Positions 45,193-54,103 are shown, counted from the stretch's first letter. The stretch is 64,000 bases of DNA from Pseudomonas alloputida (GCF_021283545.2 NZ_CP128540.1:3073501-3137500); one strand, 5' to 3'. Program-made: numbers and translations. Notes: a model not told the origin generated them from the letters alone.

Positions 45193-45213
45193 ACTCAATG
45201 GCATTGGCCGTGT

Positions 45214-46035
45214 TCATGAAGCCTTTCGCGTCTTCTTCACCGGTTTCTTGCCACCCAGGCTGCGCTTGAGCAGTTCGGTCAGGTCGAGGATGTCCGCACC
45301 TTTCTCGGCCGCCCCTGTGTCGCCCTTCTCCACCGCCTCGATCTTGCCCTTGCTGGCCTTCTCTTCCACCAGGTCCATGATCGTCTGGCGGAAGGTGTCA
45401 TGATAATCCTCAGGCTTCCAGGGCCCGCTCATGTCCTCTACCAGGCGCTTGGCCATCTCCAGCTCACGCTTCTCCACCTTGCTGTCGGTCACGCTGGCAT
45501 CCAGCTCCAGCGTTTCCAGCCCGCGCACCTCTTCAGGCCAGCGCAAGGTGATCATCACCAGCGCATGGTCCAGAGGCCGCAGCAGCGCCAAGTGCTGCCG
45601 GGTATGCAATACCACGGTGGCCAGTGCCACCTTGCCGGTCTTTTCCAGCGTCTCGCGCAGCAAGGCATACACCTTGCCGCCACGGCGGTCCGGGGTCAGG
45701 TAGTACGGCGTATCGAAATGCTGCAGCGGAATATCGCCCGCTTCCACAAAGGAAAAGATGTCGATCGTCTGGGTCGTTTCGGGCCGGGCCTTGCGGATTT
45801 CCTCCTCACTGATCACCACATAGCGGCCCTTCTCGAACTCTACGCCCTTGACGATATTGTCCTTGTCGATTTCCTTGCCGGTCACCTTGTTCACCCGCTT
45901 GTAGCCGACCGGCTCCATGCTGCGCTTGTCCAGCCAGTCGAAGTCCACGCGCTCGGTGCGCACGGCGGTATTGAGTGCCACGGGGATGTGCACAAGGCCA
46001 AAACTGATGGCGCCTTTCCAGATTGCCCGAGCCAT
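45214..46035 (-). CDS. ku: Ku, NHEJ DNA-end-binding protein
   Basis: The product is 273 residues, normal for bacterial Ku. The start MARAIWKGAISFGLVHIPV and core RVNKVTGKEIDKDNIVKGVEF are family signatures. The C-terminal tail is Lys-rich (GGKKPVKKTRKAS), used for DNA and LigD contacts. The frame is open to 46251, but ATG 46035 matches the conserved start. It partners LigD, encoded 3.1 kb away. Confidence 0.96.
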   Translation of the reverse strand: MARAIWKGAISFGLVHIPVALNTAVRTERVDFDWLDKRSMEPVGYKRVNKVTGKEIDKDNIVKGVEFEKGRYVVISEEEIRKARPETTQTIDIFSFVEAGDIPLQHFDTPYYLTPDRRGGKVYALLRETLEKTGKVALATVVLHTRQHLALLRPLDHALVMITLRWPEEVRGLETLELDASVTDSKVEKRELEMAKRLVEDMSGPWKPEDYHDTFRQTIMDLVEEKASKGKIEAVEKGDTGAAEKGADILDLTELLKRSLGGKKPVKKTRKAS

Positions 46036-46120
46036 GAGGGTGCTCCCAGGGTTGCCTGCTGATACCAGAAGTGACTGCGTCGGGCGACAAAGGTTTAGCT
46101 GCCCTGCCCTGCGGCAACCG

Positions 46121-46708
46121 TCACGCCTGGCTGAACAGCACCCGCTTGAACGCTTCGGCCGCCAGGTGCACTTGTACCGCCCAATCCCCCGCGGCTTCGC
46201 TGCCGGCATCATCGGAAATGTATTTAAGGCACACGAACGGGATACCTTCACCCCGCGCGATCAATGCCAGCACGTAGGCTTCCATGTCGACCACGTCGTA
46301 AGGCGCGTCGCCATGGTTGATCTCGAAGCTGTCACCGCTGCCACAGGTTTCCACAGCCAGGCCGGGTATTGCCGCCCCGTGTTCGAGTACCACCGGGGTG
46401 TCGGACAAGGGTGTTTCATAACGGGCAAAGCCCAGCGCGGTCACATCCATGTCGCGTTGTACGAAGCGGTTACAGCACACGACTTCGCCCTTGCCATGAC
46501 GCTGGCTGCCAGCCGAGCCCAGGTTGACGATAAGCTTGGGCCTGCGCGTGGCGATCGCCTTGGTCAGGGCGATTGCGGCATTGACCTTGCCAATGCCGGT
46601 GAACACGGTGTTCACCTCGGTAAAGACATCGCCAGCCTCGGCCTCAAGCGCAAAGACGAACAGCGTGTCATTCAGGGAAATGTCGGGGAATTGCTTGATA
46701 AGCATCAT
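46121..46708 (-). CDS. Nucleosidase of the MTA/SAH phosphorylase family
   Basis: The product is 195 residues with the PNP-family order: LFVFALEAEAGDVF, GIGKVNAAIALTKAI, NLGSAGS, VVDMEAYVLA (ribose-binding Met-Glu) and KYISDDAG (catalytic Asp). It is short relative to MtnN and resembles the nucleosidase group of pseudomonads. ATG 46708 (or 46705) has only a weak ribosome site. Substrate is a purine-type nucleoside by family. Confidence 0.87.
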   Translation of the reverse strand: MMLIKQFPDISLNDTLFVFALEAEAGDVFTEVNTVFTGIGKVNAAIALTKAIATRRPKLIVNLGSAGSQRHGKGEVVCCNRFVQRDMDVTALGFARYETPLSDTPVVLEHGAAIPGLAVETCGSGDSFEINHGDAPYDVVDMEAYVLALIARGEGIPFVCLKYISDDAGSEAAGDWAVQVHLAAEAFKRVLFSQA

Positions 46709-46764
46709 GGAGCAGGTGTTTCCGAGTGGCTGCAAAGGGCGCGGCCATTGTCGGTCAACCCGGG

Positions 46765-47871
46765 CTAAATGCAAGTCCCGGCAGCCACCACGGCGCGTAG
46801 CGCCTGCCCTTTGCCAAGCCCGTCTGCCCTGGCCTGTGCCAGGCAGCGCAATTGCTGATCGGCATGGGTACCATGGCGCAGCACGTGCAGGGCGTGCTGG
46901 CAGGCGCGCTCGGCGTCCGCGCTGTCTATGGGTATCTGGGCCTGCAGTTGGGCGAGCCAGCCTTGCGCCGTGACCGGCTGCTGCTCGTGACAACCTATGA
47001 ATTGTGCGTGGCGCCCATGGCGCATGGCACGCCAGTAGTTCTCCTGGGCGATCCAGCGCAATTCGCGGCTGCAGGGTAGCGGGTCATGGCGGTAGGCAAT
47101 GCTGTGTTCAACCAGGTGGCGAAACAGTGCTGCAATGCACAGAACGTCTTCCAGATTCGGGCAGCCATCGCAGATGCGCAACTCCACTGTCGGATAGCGC
47201 CGCGAAGGCCGGAGTGCCCACCAAAGGTCGCCATCGGCAGCCAGTGCACCGGTTCGCTGCAACAGGGCACGGTAGCGCTCATAGGCGGCCCAGTCGGGCA
47301 ATGCTTCGGGCAAGCCCATGTGTGGCCACTCACCGCAGATCACTCGGCGATAGCTCAAGTACCCGGTAGGCTGGCCAGCCCACAGGGGCGACGAAGTGCT
47401 CAACGCCAGTAACAACGGTAACCAGGGCAGAAGGCGGTTGATCAGTTGCATGCGGTCACAAGCTGGCGGCACGCCAACGTGCACATGCAGGCCATTGAGC
47501 AGGCTACGCCTTGCCACATGGCGGTAGTCGTCGAACAGCTGCTTATAGTGCCCTTGTGCCGCGGGCTTCTGCAGCAGCCACGCGGCGCAGGGGTGGCTTG
47601 CCGCAGCGTATGGCCCCATCCCCTCTTCGGCCAATGCCACGCGCAGCCGCTGACGGTTGCGCTGGAGAAACTCACGTGCTTCATACAGGTTGGTGAACAC
47701 CGGCGACGCCAGCTCGATCTGGCTGCGGAACATTTCCTGGGCGAAATAGCGGCCCAGTGCTTCACGGCAGCGCCCCATCACCGCGGGTGACGGTGTGGCC
47801 GGAACCTGACCCGAGCCCAGGTTCACCAGTAGGTACTCTTCCTCGATGCCGAACGTACAGGGCCGGATCAT
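46765..47871 (-). CDS. YbdK-like carboxylate-amine ligase (GCS2 family)
   Basis: The product is 368 residues. The start GIEEEYLLVNLGSGQVPATP is typical of the glutamate-cysteine ligase 2 family, with GLHVHVGVP and the metal-site pattern VELRICDGCPN. Members join an amino acid to another amine using ATP. It lies 6 bp downstream of a methyltransferase and follows the HDO-like gene, all leftward. The substrate is unknown; glutathione-type synthesis is unlikely to be the sole role since GshA exists elsewhere in pseudomonads. Confidence 0.88.
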   Translation of the reverse strand: MIRPCTFGIEEEYLLVNLGSGQVPATPSPAVMGRCREALGRYFAQEMFRSQIELASPVFTNLYEAREFLQRNRQRLRVALAEEGMGPYAAASHPCAAWLLQKPAAQGHYKQLFDDYRHVARRSLLNGLHVHVGVPPACDRMQLINRLLPWLPLLLALSTSSPLWAGQPTGYLSYRRVICGEWPHMGLPEALPDWAAYERYRALLQRTGALAADGDLWWALRPSRRYPTVELRICDGCPNLEDVLCIAALFRHLVEHSIAYRHDPLPCSRELRWIAQENYWRAMRHGRHAQFIGCHEQQPVTAQGWLAQLQAQIPIDSADAERACQHALHVLRHGTHADQQLRCLAQARADGLGKGQALRAVVAAGTCI

Positions 47872-47877
47872 GCTGCC

Positions 47878-48831
47878 TCAGCGGCTGCGGGTAACGGTGA
47901 GCGCCACGGCGGCGATGCGCTCGACCTGTTCGTAGCCTGGTTCAGCCAGTTGCTCGCCAAATACGTCGGGGTCGATTTCCCGATACACCCAAGCCCAATC
48001 CGGACCGGCCAGACGCAGGCGGATGGCTTCGAGCAAGGCATCGCGGCCTTCGACAATGGCCACCCCTGTGTATAGCAGCAACGTACCGTGGCGGCTCAGC
48101 CGATCGCGAGCCTGCTCCACGATACGTAGCGACAGGTCGACGCCTAGCGCGCCGCCACCGTGACGGTAGATGCGGGCGTTGGGGTCAAGCATGTAGGGCG
48201 GGTTGGCAACGATCAGGTCGAACGTACCGCTGATACCGTCCAGCAAGTCGCTGGGCTCGACCGACAGGTTACTCACACCCGCCAAGGCTGCATTGATTGC
48301 CGTATAGCGCAACGCCAGGGGGTTGATGTCAACGGCGCTGACCTGAGCGTGCTGGGCGGCGCGAGCAATCAGCAAGGCGCCCACCCCGCTGCCACAGCCG
48401 ATATCCACTGCATGCTCGACCCGCGCGGGGCAGTGCTGAAGGTGCTCGTGAATGACCTGGGCAAAGCGGTAACTGTCCGGGCCGAAGAACACGGCATCGC
48501 GGGCGTCGGTTGGAAACGCCGAATGCAGCAACAGAAATTCATCCAGGCTGGACCAGCGTACCGTGCTGATCAGCCGTTCACCCTGGGCACCCAACGCCTG
48601 CGCACGTTCGAGCAACAGTAACTGATCTGCCGACAGCAAACCTGGCTCGAAAGGTCGGCTCCAGCCGAATATATCGCGCAGGGTGCTGGCCTGCCCGCAG
48701 CCCTCGCGGGCATTGACACGCGCGTGGGTGGCGGGTGTCACGCAGGTAAAGCGGTATCCATCGGCGCGCAGGCGCTGTCCCAGTTGTAGCAACGCCTGGT
48801 CTGCCTCGATTTGCCGGTGAGTGAGCATCAT
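47878..48831 (-). CDS. Class I SAM methyltransferase with NPPY motif
   Basis: The product is 317 residues. SAM-binding motif I reads AVDIGCGSGVGALLIA, and LIVANPPYMLD is the NPPY active-site motif of HemK/PrmC-type and RsmC-like enzymes that methylate an amide or exocyclic amine nitrogen. The start overlaps the HDO-like stop (TGATG); AGGAGG lies 10 nt before ATG 48831. N-terminal ~100 residues may form a substrate-binding domain. The substrate is unknown. Confidence 0.87.
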   Translation of the reverse strand: MMLTHRQIEADQALLQLGQRLRADGYRFTCVTPATHARVNAREGCGQASTLRDIFGWSRPFEPGLLSADQLLLLERAQALGAQGERLISTVRWSSLDEFLLLHSAFPTDARDAVFFGPDSYRFAQVIHEHLQHCPARVEHAVDIGCGSGVGALLIARAAQHAQVSAVDINPLALRYTAINAALAGVSNLSVEPSDLLDGISGTFDLIVANPPYMLDPNARIYRHGGGALGVDLSLRIVEQARDRLSRHGTLLLYTGVAIVEGRDALLEAIRLRLAGPDWAWVYREIDPDVFGEQLAEPGYEQVERIAAVALTVTRSR

Positions 48832-50162
48832 CAACGCGGTTCCTCCTGGCGCAGCCCGGTTACGCGCATGTAGGCGCGCGTGGCACACAATCCGTCTGGG
48901 GTGGCGTGGCGGTTGCCGGCCATCCTCTGGATCAAGGCCTTGGGGTCCATATTCAAGGCGTCATAGGGTATATCTTCAGGCTCCTCAGGCAGCCCCCAAC
49001 TGCCAGGTGATACGCGGCGGATGGACGGCTGCCAATCGTCGGCGATCCAGTCATGCCATAGCTGTTTTTCATAGGCGTTGAAAACTCCGAACATCGCCGC
49101 CGTCGGCCCGTCGATCAGCGTCCACCAGCGGCTGTTCGCTGGCGGCTGCCCTCTGCGGATCCAGCCATGAGACTGTAATGCGGCAACGAATGCGGGCATG
49201 GCGCCGGGTTCGGCCAGCCATTGATTGATCGTGCGCTGCTGCAGGCGGCAATGGTCGGCATGCATCAATTGGCCATAGACCCGCTTGCGTTCAAGGGCTG
49301 CAAACAGTTCGCCTTGCAGGTCGAACTGGCGGATGAGGTCTGGCGTGGCGATACCCCGGTCATTCAGGCGGTAGCCTAAGCGCGCCCTGGCGTAGAACGC
49401 CTGCGGATCATGCGCGGGGCTTAGCTGGTTCAGCGCCTGAATTGCCAGGCGGGCGTGGCCGCTGGCGGCATTGTCGATGGTCCCATGCAGCTGAAAATAC
49501 TGCCCGTCGATGCCCAGTTCGGCCAGCTCGTACGTGGTGATCAGCAGATGCAGCGGTGGCTGCTCATAACCGAGGTTGTAGCCAACCACCTCTGGCAGGT
49601 GAGTGTCGCAGTGCTGCCCCAGGGCAAGTTGCAGGGCCCCTTGCAGATACCGCGTGTCATCCAGGGGCATGGCCTCTACGCAACCCAGGCGAGCAAGCAG
49701 GCGCTGATAGATCAGCACATGGTTGCAGCGTGGATCACCGTTGCCGAGCTCTTCCAGATAGGTGCGAATCAGCCCGTGGTAACGCGGATCGCGCCAGTGA
49801 TGCAGGGTGCCCTGTAGCCAGGCGCCATCCACGGCCTTGGTAGGCGCAACCTGTTGCAGGAACCACAATGCGTGGGCGCGGTTGGAAAAGTAACGCCGGG
49901 GCATACCTTGACGGCGTTGTGCCCGGTAAACGGTGTAGGCCTTGGCGACCTCGGCGGTATGCTTCTTGCTCCAGGCCGGCAACTCGGCCGGTGTGTCGGG
50001 CAAGTCGTCCGGCATGCTCGCGGCACCCGCCAGTTGTTCCTCCAGCCATGAGCCGCTGCCAGCATCCTGGCCTGCGAGCAGCGCTTGGTAGCGTTGTCGC
50101 AGGCTGGTCGATTCGGTGACCACTTGCGCAGCGCTTGCAGTATTGCGGTTCATCACCGTCAT
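48831..50162 (-). CDS. Iron-containing redox enzyme (heme-oxygenase-like diiron fold)
   Basis: The product is 443 residues. The central part reads as an all-helical HDO-like domain with LHHWRDPRYHGLIRTYLEELGNGD, TTYELAELGIDGQYFQLHGTIDN and ARLAIQAL, where His/Glu ligands can be placed. I recognise it as the Pseudomonas iron-containing redox enzyme family. It starts an overlapping leftward run with the methyltransferase and the YbdK-like ligase. Such enzymes oxidise amines or amino-acid chains in natural product pathways; the substrate here is unknown. Confidence 0.78.
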   Translation of the reverse strand: MTVMNRNTASAAQVVTESTSLRQRYQALLAGQDAGSGSWLEEQLAGAASMPDDLPDTPAELPAWSKKHTAEVAKAYTVYRAQRRQGMPRRYFSNRAHALWFLQQVAPTKAVDGAWLQGTLHHWRDPRYHGLIRTYLEELGNGDPRCNHVLIYQRLLARLGCVEAMPLDDTRYLQGALQLALGQHCDTHLPEVVGYNLGYEQPPLHLLITTYELAELGIDGQYFQLHGTIDNAASGHARLAIQALNQLSPAHDPQAFYARARLGYRLNDRGIATPDLIRQFDLQGELFAALERKRVYGQLMHADHCRLQQRTINQWLAEPGAMPAFVAALQSHGWIRRGQPPANSRWWTLIDGPTAAMFGVFNAYEKQLWHDWIADDWQPSIRRVSPGSWGLPEEPEDIPYDALNMDPKALIQRMAGNRHATPDGLCATRAYMRVTGLRQEEPR

Positions 50163-50180
50163 ACCGTGCTCCTTGTCTTC

Positions 50181-50378
50181 TTACTGGCTCGGCTTCTGCC
50201 CCGGCATCGGCTCGGGGTCGGGCGCAGGCTGCGGTGCAGGCTTGGCATCAGGTTGCTGCATCTGCAGCGAAGGTTTACTGGGGTCGGAATCTTTACCAGG
50301 GTGGTCATTGTCGCGGTCGAAACAGCCGCCGACCAAGCTCAGCGAACCCATCAGGATGATCAGTGGAGTCAGGCGCAT
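50181..50378 (-). CDS. Small proline-rich lipoprotein
   Basis: The product is 65 residues. A lipoprotein signal MRLTPLIILMGSLSLVGGC carries a lipobox (LVGGC). The mature part is Asp/Pro/Gln-rich and probably disordered. It sits upstream of the HDO-like gene with an 18-bp gap, so may share its transcript. Function unknown. Confidence 0.75.
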   Translation of the reverse strand: MRLTPLIILMGSLSLVGGCFDRDNDHPGKDSDPSKPSLQMQQPDAKPAPQPAPDPEPMPGQKPSQ

Positions 50379-50436
50379 GGAGTACCCCCTTGGATAATTG
50401 CAGTGCCAGGTCGCCCCGGCACTGCGCCTCGGTCAG

Positions 50437-50619
50437 TTACGAACGGCCGCCCTTGTGGCCCGACTCGCGGTCGTGGGGCATGTTGCCGCCCGAGGACTGG
50501 CCGCCTTTGCGACCGGCTTCGGAGGCTTTTTCACGGTCATTGGCGAAATTGCCCGGGTTCTTGTTACCGCCTTGGCTGCCTTGTTGATTGCCGGTGCGGC
50601 TGTTGTCTTTAGTGGCCAT
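50437..50619 (-). CDS. KGG-motif stress-induced protein
   Basis: The product is 60 residues from ATG 50619 (a TTG at 50628 would add three). NPGNFANDREKASEAGRKGG and a shorter GGNMPHDRESGHKGG are KGG-type repeats. It resembles the protein at 32743-32952. Hydrophilic; likely stationary-phase induced. Confidence 0.82.
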   Translation of the reverse strand: MATKDNSRTGNQQGSQGGNKNPGNFANDREKASEAGRKGGQSSGGNMPHDRESGHKGGRS

Positions 50620-50766
50620 GGTGTTCAAACCTCATATGACTTCGGAATGCACGGCAAGATGCCGTACACAGATTCGGAGTTCGGCGATATCGGCAGATTC
50701 GCTTTATTACGAGAGGTTCGGACCGGTGGCGTTAAATAAGCGGCATCGCCATATTTGGTGCGCGTG

Positions 50767-52050
50767 TCAGTGGTGCGGCGGGCTATCCATGCGCGCCTGC
50801 CGGCGGCCCAGCCAAGCGCCTGTCGCGCCCCAGCCCACGGCAAGCAACGCGCCGATGAGCATCGCCAATTGCGGGTGTTCGCCCATCACGTCCAGCGCAC
50901 GCTTGACCCAGCCGCTCAGCGCATCGCCGCCACGGTAGACCACGGTGTCGATGAAGTTCTTGGCTTTGTACTTGTCCTCGGCGGACAGCACAGTGAACAG
51001 CATCTCCCGCCCTGGCCGCACCAATGCGTATTCACCTGCCCGCCGCACCACCATCACCACCACAAACAGGGCGAACACCGGGGCCAGTGCCAGCCACAAG
51101 AAGCCGGCAGCCATTATCAGCGGCACTGCAACCAGCAACACACCGACACCCAGCCGACGGGCCAGACGCCCGGTAAGAAAGACCTGGGTGAGGATGGCCA
51201 GGGCCTGCACAACCGTGTCGATCAGGCCGAACACCTGTGTCTGCCGGGTGCGGTCAGTGAAGGTTTCGCTGACAATACGCGCCTGCTCGAAGTACAGGAA
51301 CGTGCTGACGCTGGCCAGCAATACCACGAACAAAGCGATGCCTAGCAGATAGGGCGAGCGCAGTACGGCGCTGGCGCCGGTAAACGGGTTGCCACCCAGT
51401 GGCCGCGAGCCCTGGTGTTCGGTTTGCATCGCAATGGGTTGGCGTGCTCGCCAGCGTTGCAGGAACAGTGTCGCGCCGATACTGCCCAGCAGAAGCACCG
51501 CCGCTAGCACCAACAACCCGGCATGGCCGAGCGGCGCCACCAGCAACGTGCCAAGCACGGGGCCACTGAGCCCGCCCAGGCTGGCCCCGGCTGCCAGCAG
51601 ACCGAACAGCCGCTTGCCCTGGGCGGTGGAAAACAGATCGGCGAGCACGCTCCAGGCCAGCGAGATCGTCAGCAAATTGAACACCGACAGCCAGATATAG
51701 AACGCCCGGGCGGTCCAGAGGTCGTCAGGGTTACCGGCCAACAGTGCCGCGAACAGCAACAGGTTGCTGGCGAAAAAACCATAAGTCCAAGGCAGGATAT
51801 GCCTGCGCTGCACCCTGGAGGCCAGCCAGCCAAACAGCGGCAGGCACGCCAACGTGGCAATGAAGGTGCCGGTGAACAGCCACTGCAGGTTTTCCACGCC
51901 ACCGGCAACGCCCATGGTTTCGCGTACCGGGCGCAGCATGAAGTAACCAGTGAACAGCAGGTAGAACAGCAACAAGCCGGCGATGACCGCCGGCCCCTCA
52001 CCAGGCTGAATGTTCAGCCCTTGGTCCAGGCGCCGCCGCCAGGCTTGCAT
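50767..52050 (-). CDS. MFS transporter, ATP/ADP-translocase-like
   Basis: The product is about 427 residues with 12 membrane segments. The start region PGEGPAVIAGLLLFYLLFTGYFMLRPVRE is characteristic of the NTP/NDP-exchange-like branch, and GEYALVRPGREMLFTVLSAEDKYKAKNFIDTVVYRGGD recalls that family. Starts at 52050 and a TTG at 52062 are possible. Free-living pseudomonads do not import host ATP, so another substrate is expected. It lies 4 bp after the aldo/keto reductase stop. Confidence 0.83.
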   Translation of the reverse strand: MQAWRRRLDQGLNIQPGEGPAVIAGLLLFYLLFTGYFMLRPVRETMGVAGGVENLQWLFTGTFIATLACLPLFGWLASRVQRRHILPWTYGFFASNLLLFAALLAGNPDDLWTARAFYIWLSVFNLLTISLAWSVLADLFSTAQGKRLFGLLAAGASLGGLSGPVLGTLLVAPLGHAGLLVLAAVLLLGSIGATLFLQRWRARQPIAMQTEHQGSRPLGGNPFTGASAVLRSPYLLGIALFVVLLASVSTFLYFEQARIVSETFTDRTRQTQVFGLIDTVVQALAILTQVFLTGRLARRLGVGVLLVAVPLIMAAGFLWLALAPVFALFVVVMVVRRAGEYALVRPGREMLFTVLSAEDKYKAKNFIDTVVYRGGDALSGWVKRALDVMGEHPQLAMLIGALLAVGWGATGAWLGRRQARMDSPPHH

Positions 52051-52054
52051 GATG

Positions 52055-52966
52055 TCAGGCAAACTGTGTGATCAGCGCCTGTTGCTGCGCTTGGGTGAGC
52101 ATTGGCTCATGCCCGGCCTTGAGCTGATCGAGCTGGCGGTCAGGCCGACTGGTAGCGGGTATGACCGTGGTCACTGCCGGGTGGCTGATGGCGAACTTGA
52201 GAAACAGCTGTGCCCAGCTGCCGATGCCTGCTTCGGCGGCCCAGCCCGGCAAGGCCTGGCCTTTGACCCGGGCGAACAGCCGGCCATCGTCGAAGGCCCG
52301 ATTGATCAACACCGCAACGCCCTTGTCCTGGCACAGCGGCAGCAGTTCCCGGGCAGCGTCCGGCGCATTGACCGAGTAGTTGATCTGGATGAAGTCCAGC
52401 GGCTCGCTGCGCACGATACGGGCGACTTCGTCGTGGCCACTGTTCAGGTAATGGGTGATGCCGACATAACGTGTCCCGCCCTGCTGCTTCAGCTCGCGGG
52501 CATAAGGCAGCTGCGTCTGCCAGTCACGCAGGTTGTGAATCTGCAGCAAGTCGACCTTGTCGGTGCGCAGGCTCTTGAGGCTGCCGGCCCACTGCGCTTG
52601 GGCTTCAGCCCGGCTATTGGCGGCGATCTTGGTGGCCAGGAAGCACTGGCGGTGCCAGCCGCCCTCTTCCAGCAACTGGCCGAGAATGCTGTCGGCGCCC
52701 CCGTAGTTGGGCGAGGTGTCGATCACCCGGCCGCCGCCTTCGAAAAATGCCTTGAGCACCGTTTTGAGCTGAAGGTACTGGGGCGAACCGTTTTCTACCT
52801 CGAAACTGCCCGAAGTACCGGCACCGATCACCGGCAACGCTTCACCGGTGGACGGGACTTTGCGCGCAAGCAAACCCGCCGGCGCGGCAGCGTGCAGCCA
52901 AGGGCTGGCGGCGGCCAGCAATCCCAATGTTGCACCTGCGCGTAGGACTTCACGACGTGCGTACAT
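52055..52966 (-). CDS. Tat-exported aldo/keto reductase
   Basis: The product is 303 residues. A twin-arginine signal (YARREVLRAGATLGLLAAA) with cleavage near LHAAA precedes an AKR barrel: VIDTSPNYGGADS (with the catalytic Tyr), KVDLLQIHNL and an NADPH-type region near ATSRPDRQL. A periplasmic oxidoreductase is expected; the substrate is unknown. It is in operon with the transporter. Confidence 0.85.
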   Translation of the reverse strand: MYARREVLRAGATLGLLAAASPWLHAAAPAGLLARKVPSTGEALPVIGAGTSGSFEVENGSPQYLQLKTVLKAFFEGGGRVIDTSPNYGGADSILGQLLEEGGWHRQCFLATKIAANSRAEAQAQWAGSLKSLRTDKVDLLQIHNLRDWQTQLPYARELKQQGGTRYVGITHYLNSGHDEVARIVRSEPLDFIQINYSVNAPDAARELLPLCQDKGVAVLINRAFDDGRLFARVKGQALPGWAAEAGIGSWAQLFLKFAISHPAVTTVIPATSRPDRQLDQLKAGHEPMLTQAQQQALITQFA

Positions 52967-53055
52967 GGAAAATCTCCCGTCATGAATCGGAAATTTTCAA
53001 GCCTAGCCGCTCTGTCCCTCGCCTGCGGGTGTTTCTGTATCTGGATGTTTAGAGA

Positions 53056-53919
53056 TCAGGCCCGCAGCAAGGGGCTTAGATCGACACCCGTCTCGCTCAT
53101 TGGCGGGCACCAGTAGTAGCCCCCCGTCAGCGGGCGGCTGAAGCGGTACAGCCCGTCGATGATGCCGTCTTCCAGGCCACTCATGCGCCGCAGCTGCACC
53201 TCGAATGCCTCGAAACTCTTGCCCAGGGCGACGAAAGCCAGGCCGGCGCCGCGTTGGTCGGCCCAGGATACCGAGCGACGGACCATGAACGCCTCGGGTT
53301 CAAAGCTTTCCTGGGCGGTGCGCTTGACGTGCGCGGACGCGGGGGCGTCGTCGAGTTCTTCGTTATCGCTCAAGCGACGGCCGATGATGTTGTCCTGGTC
53401 TGCCTGGGGCAGCGACTTGAAGTATTGCAGGTCGTGCTTCCACAGCTGGAACGCGGCAAAGCTGGAGCCATCTGCGGCAATGGCCGCTTGCACCGCCTCT
53501 TCGTCTGTCGGGTTTTCGGTGCCGTCTTCATAACCGGTAAGGTCATGGCCGCCCCGGTGCAGGAAGCCATCAACGCTGTCGGCCAGGCTCAGGGCGGGTG
53601 CCAGCGCCTGCTCCAGGGCCTGGGTGCGCAGCAGCAGGTCGCCACGTTCGTCGCCACGCAGCCACAGCCACAGGGCGTGTTGGGTGCTGGGGTTCTCAAC
53701 CGCGGCATCCAGTAGCGGGAACGGGCGCAGGCCTGGTATTTCCCGGCCCAGGGCCTTGGCCAAGGGGGCGCCTACGCCCAGCAGCAACTGTTTGCCATCG
53801 ACCTGCGGCAGCAAGGCATCCAGCGCGGCAGGCAACGCCTCGGGCGACTGCAGGGTGAAGAACAGGTGACGGGCGTGGGCCGGCACCGGGGTGGCAAGCA
53901 GACCTTGCTGGAACGGCAT
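53056..53919 (-). CDS. Dye-decolorizing (DyP-type) peroxidase
   Basis: The product is 287 residues. It has the DyP signature GYEDGTENP with distal D132, proximal heme His H197 in HVKRT and the conserved arginine in MVRRS. No signal peptide is visible, so it is cytosolic (or encapsulated, though no encapsulin gene is seen). It oxidises dyes and phenols with H2O2. It is divergent from the symporter across a 7-bp inverted repeat. Confidence 0.93.
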   Translation of the reverse strand: MPFQQGLLATPVPAHARHLFFTLQSPEALPAALDALLPQVDGKQLLLGVGAPLAKALGREIPGLRPFPLLDAAVENPSTQHALWLWLRGDERGDLLLRTQALEQALAPALSLADSVDGFLHRGGHDLTGYEDGTENPTDEEAVQAAIAADGSSFAAFQLWKHDLQYFKSLPQADQDNIIGRRLSDNEELDDAPASAHVKRTAQESFEPEAFMVRRSVSWADQRGAGLAFVALGKSFEAFEVQLRRMSGLEDGIIDGLYRFSRPLTGGYYWCPPMSETGVDLSPLLRA

Positions 53920-54007
53920 ATCAGGCTAATCCTAAGGTAAAAACGGAATGCTACTTCGCCAGCATGCCTGCTGCAATGCGGCATGCAGCCTCGCCAGCCG
54001 CTGCACG

Positions 54008-54026
54008 TGGTAACAAACGGTTACCA
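54008..54026. promoter_or_regulatory. Inverted repeat TGGTAAC-N5-GTTACCA
   Basis: Two perfect 7-bp arms, TGGTAAC (54008-54014) and GTTACCA (54020-54026), spaced by AAACG. It lies in the 184-bp divergent region between the DyP peroxidase and symporter genes, 88 and 77 bp from the two starts. Probably an operator; the regulator is unknown. Confidence 0.6.
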
Positions 54027-54103
54027 AGAGCTGGCCCTTTGCAATTAGCTATCAATCAAGGCCGACCTACACTGCTTCAGATCCTTCGCCCGAGATACCC
54101 CTC

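Noticed and set aside
52010..52945. 311-residue frame antisense to the aldo/keto reductase
   Set aside because: Shadow; the reductase has a Tat signal and AKR motifs.
53056..53919. Encapsulin cargo partner for the DyP peroxidase
   Set aside because: No encapsulin shell gene is adjacent, so no nanocompartment can be claimed.
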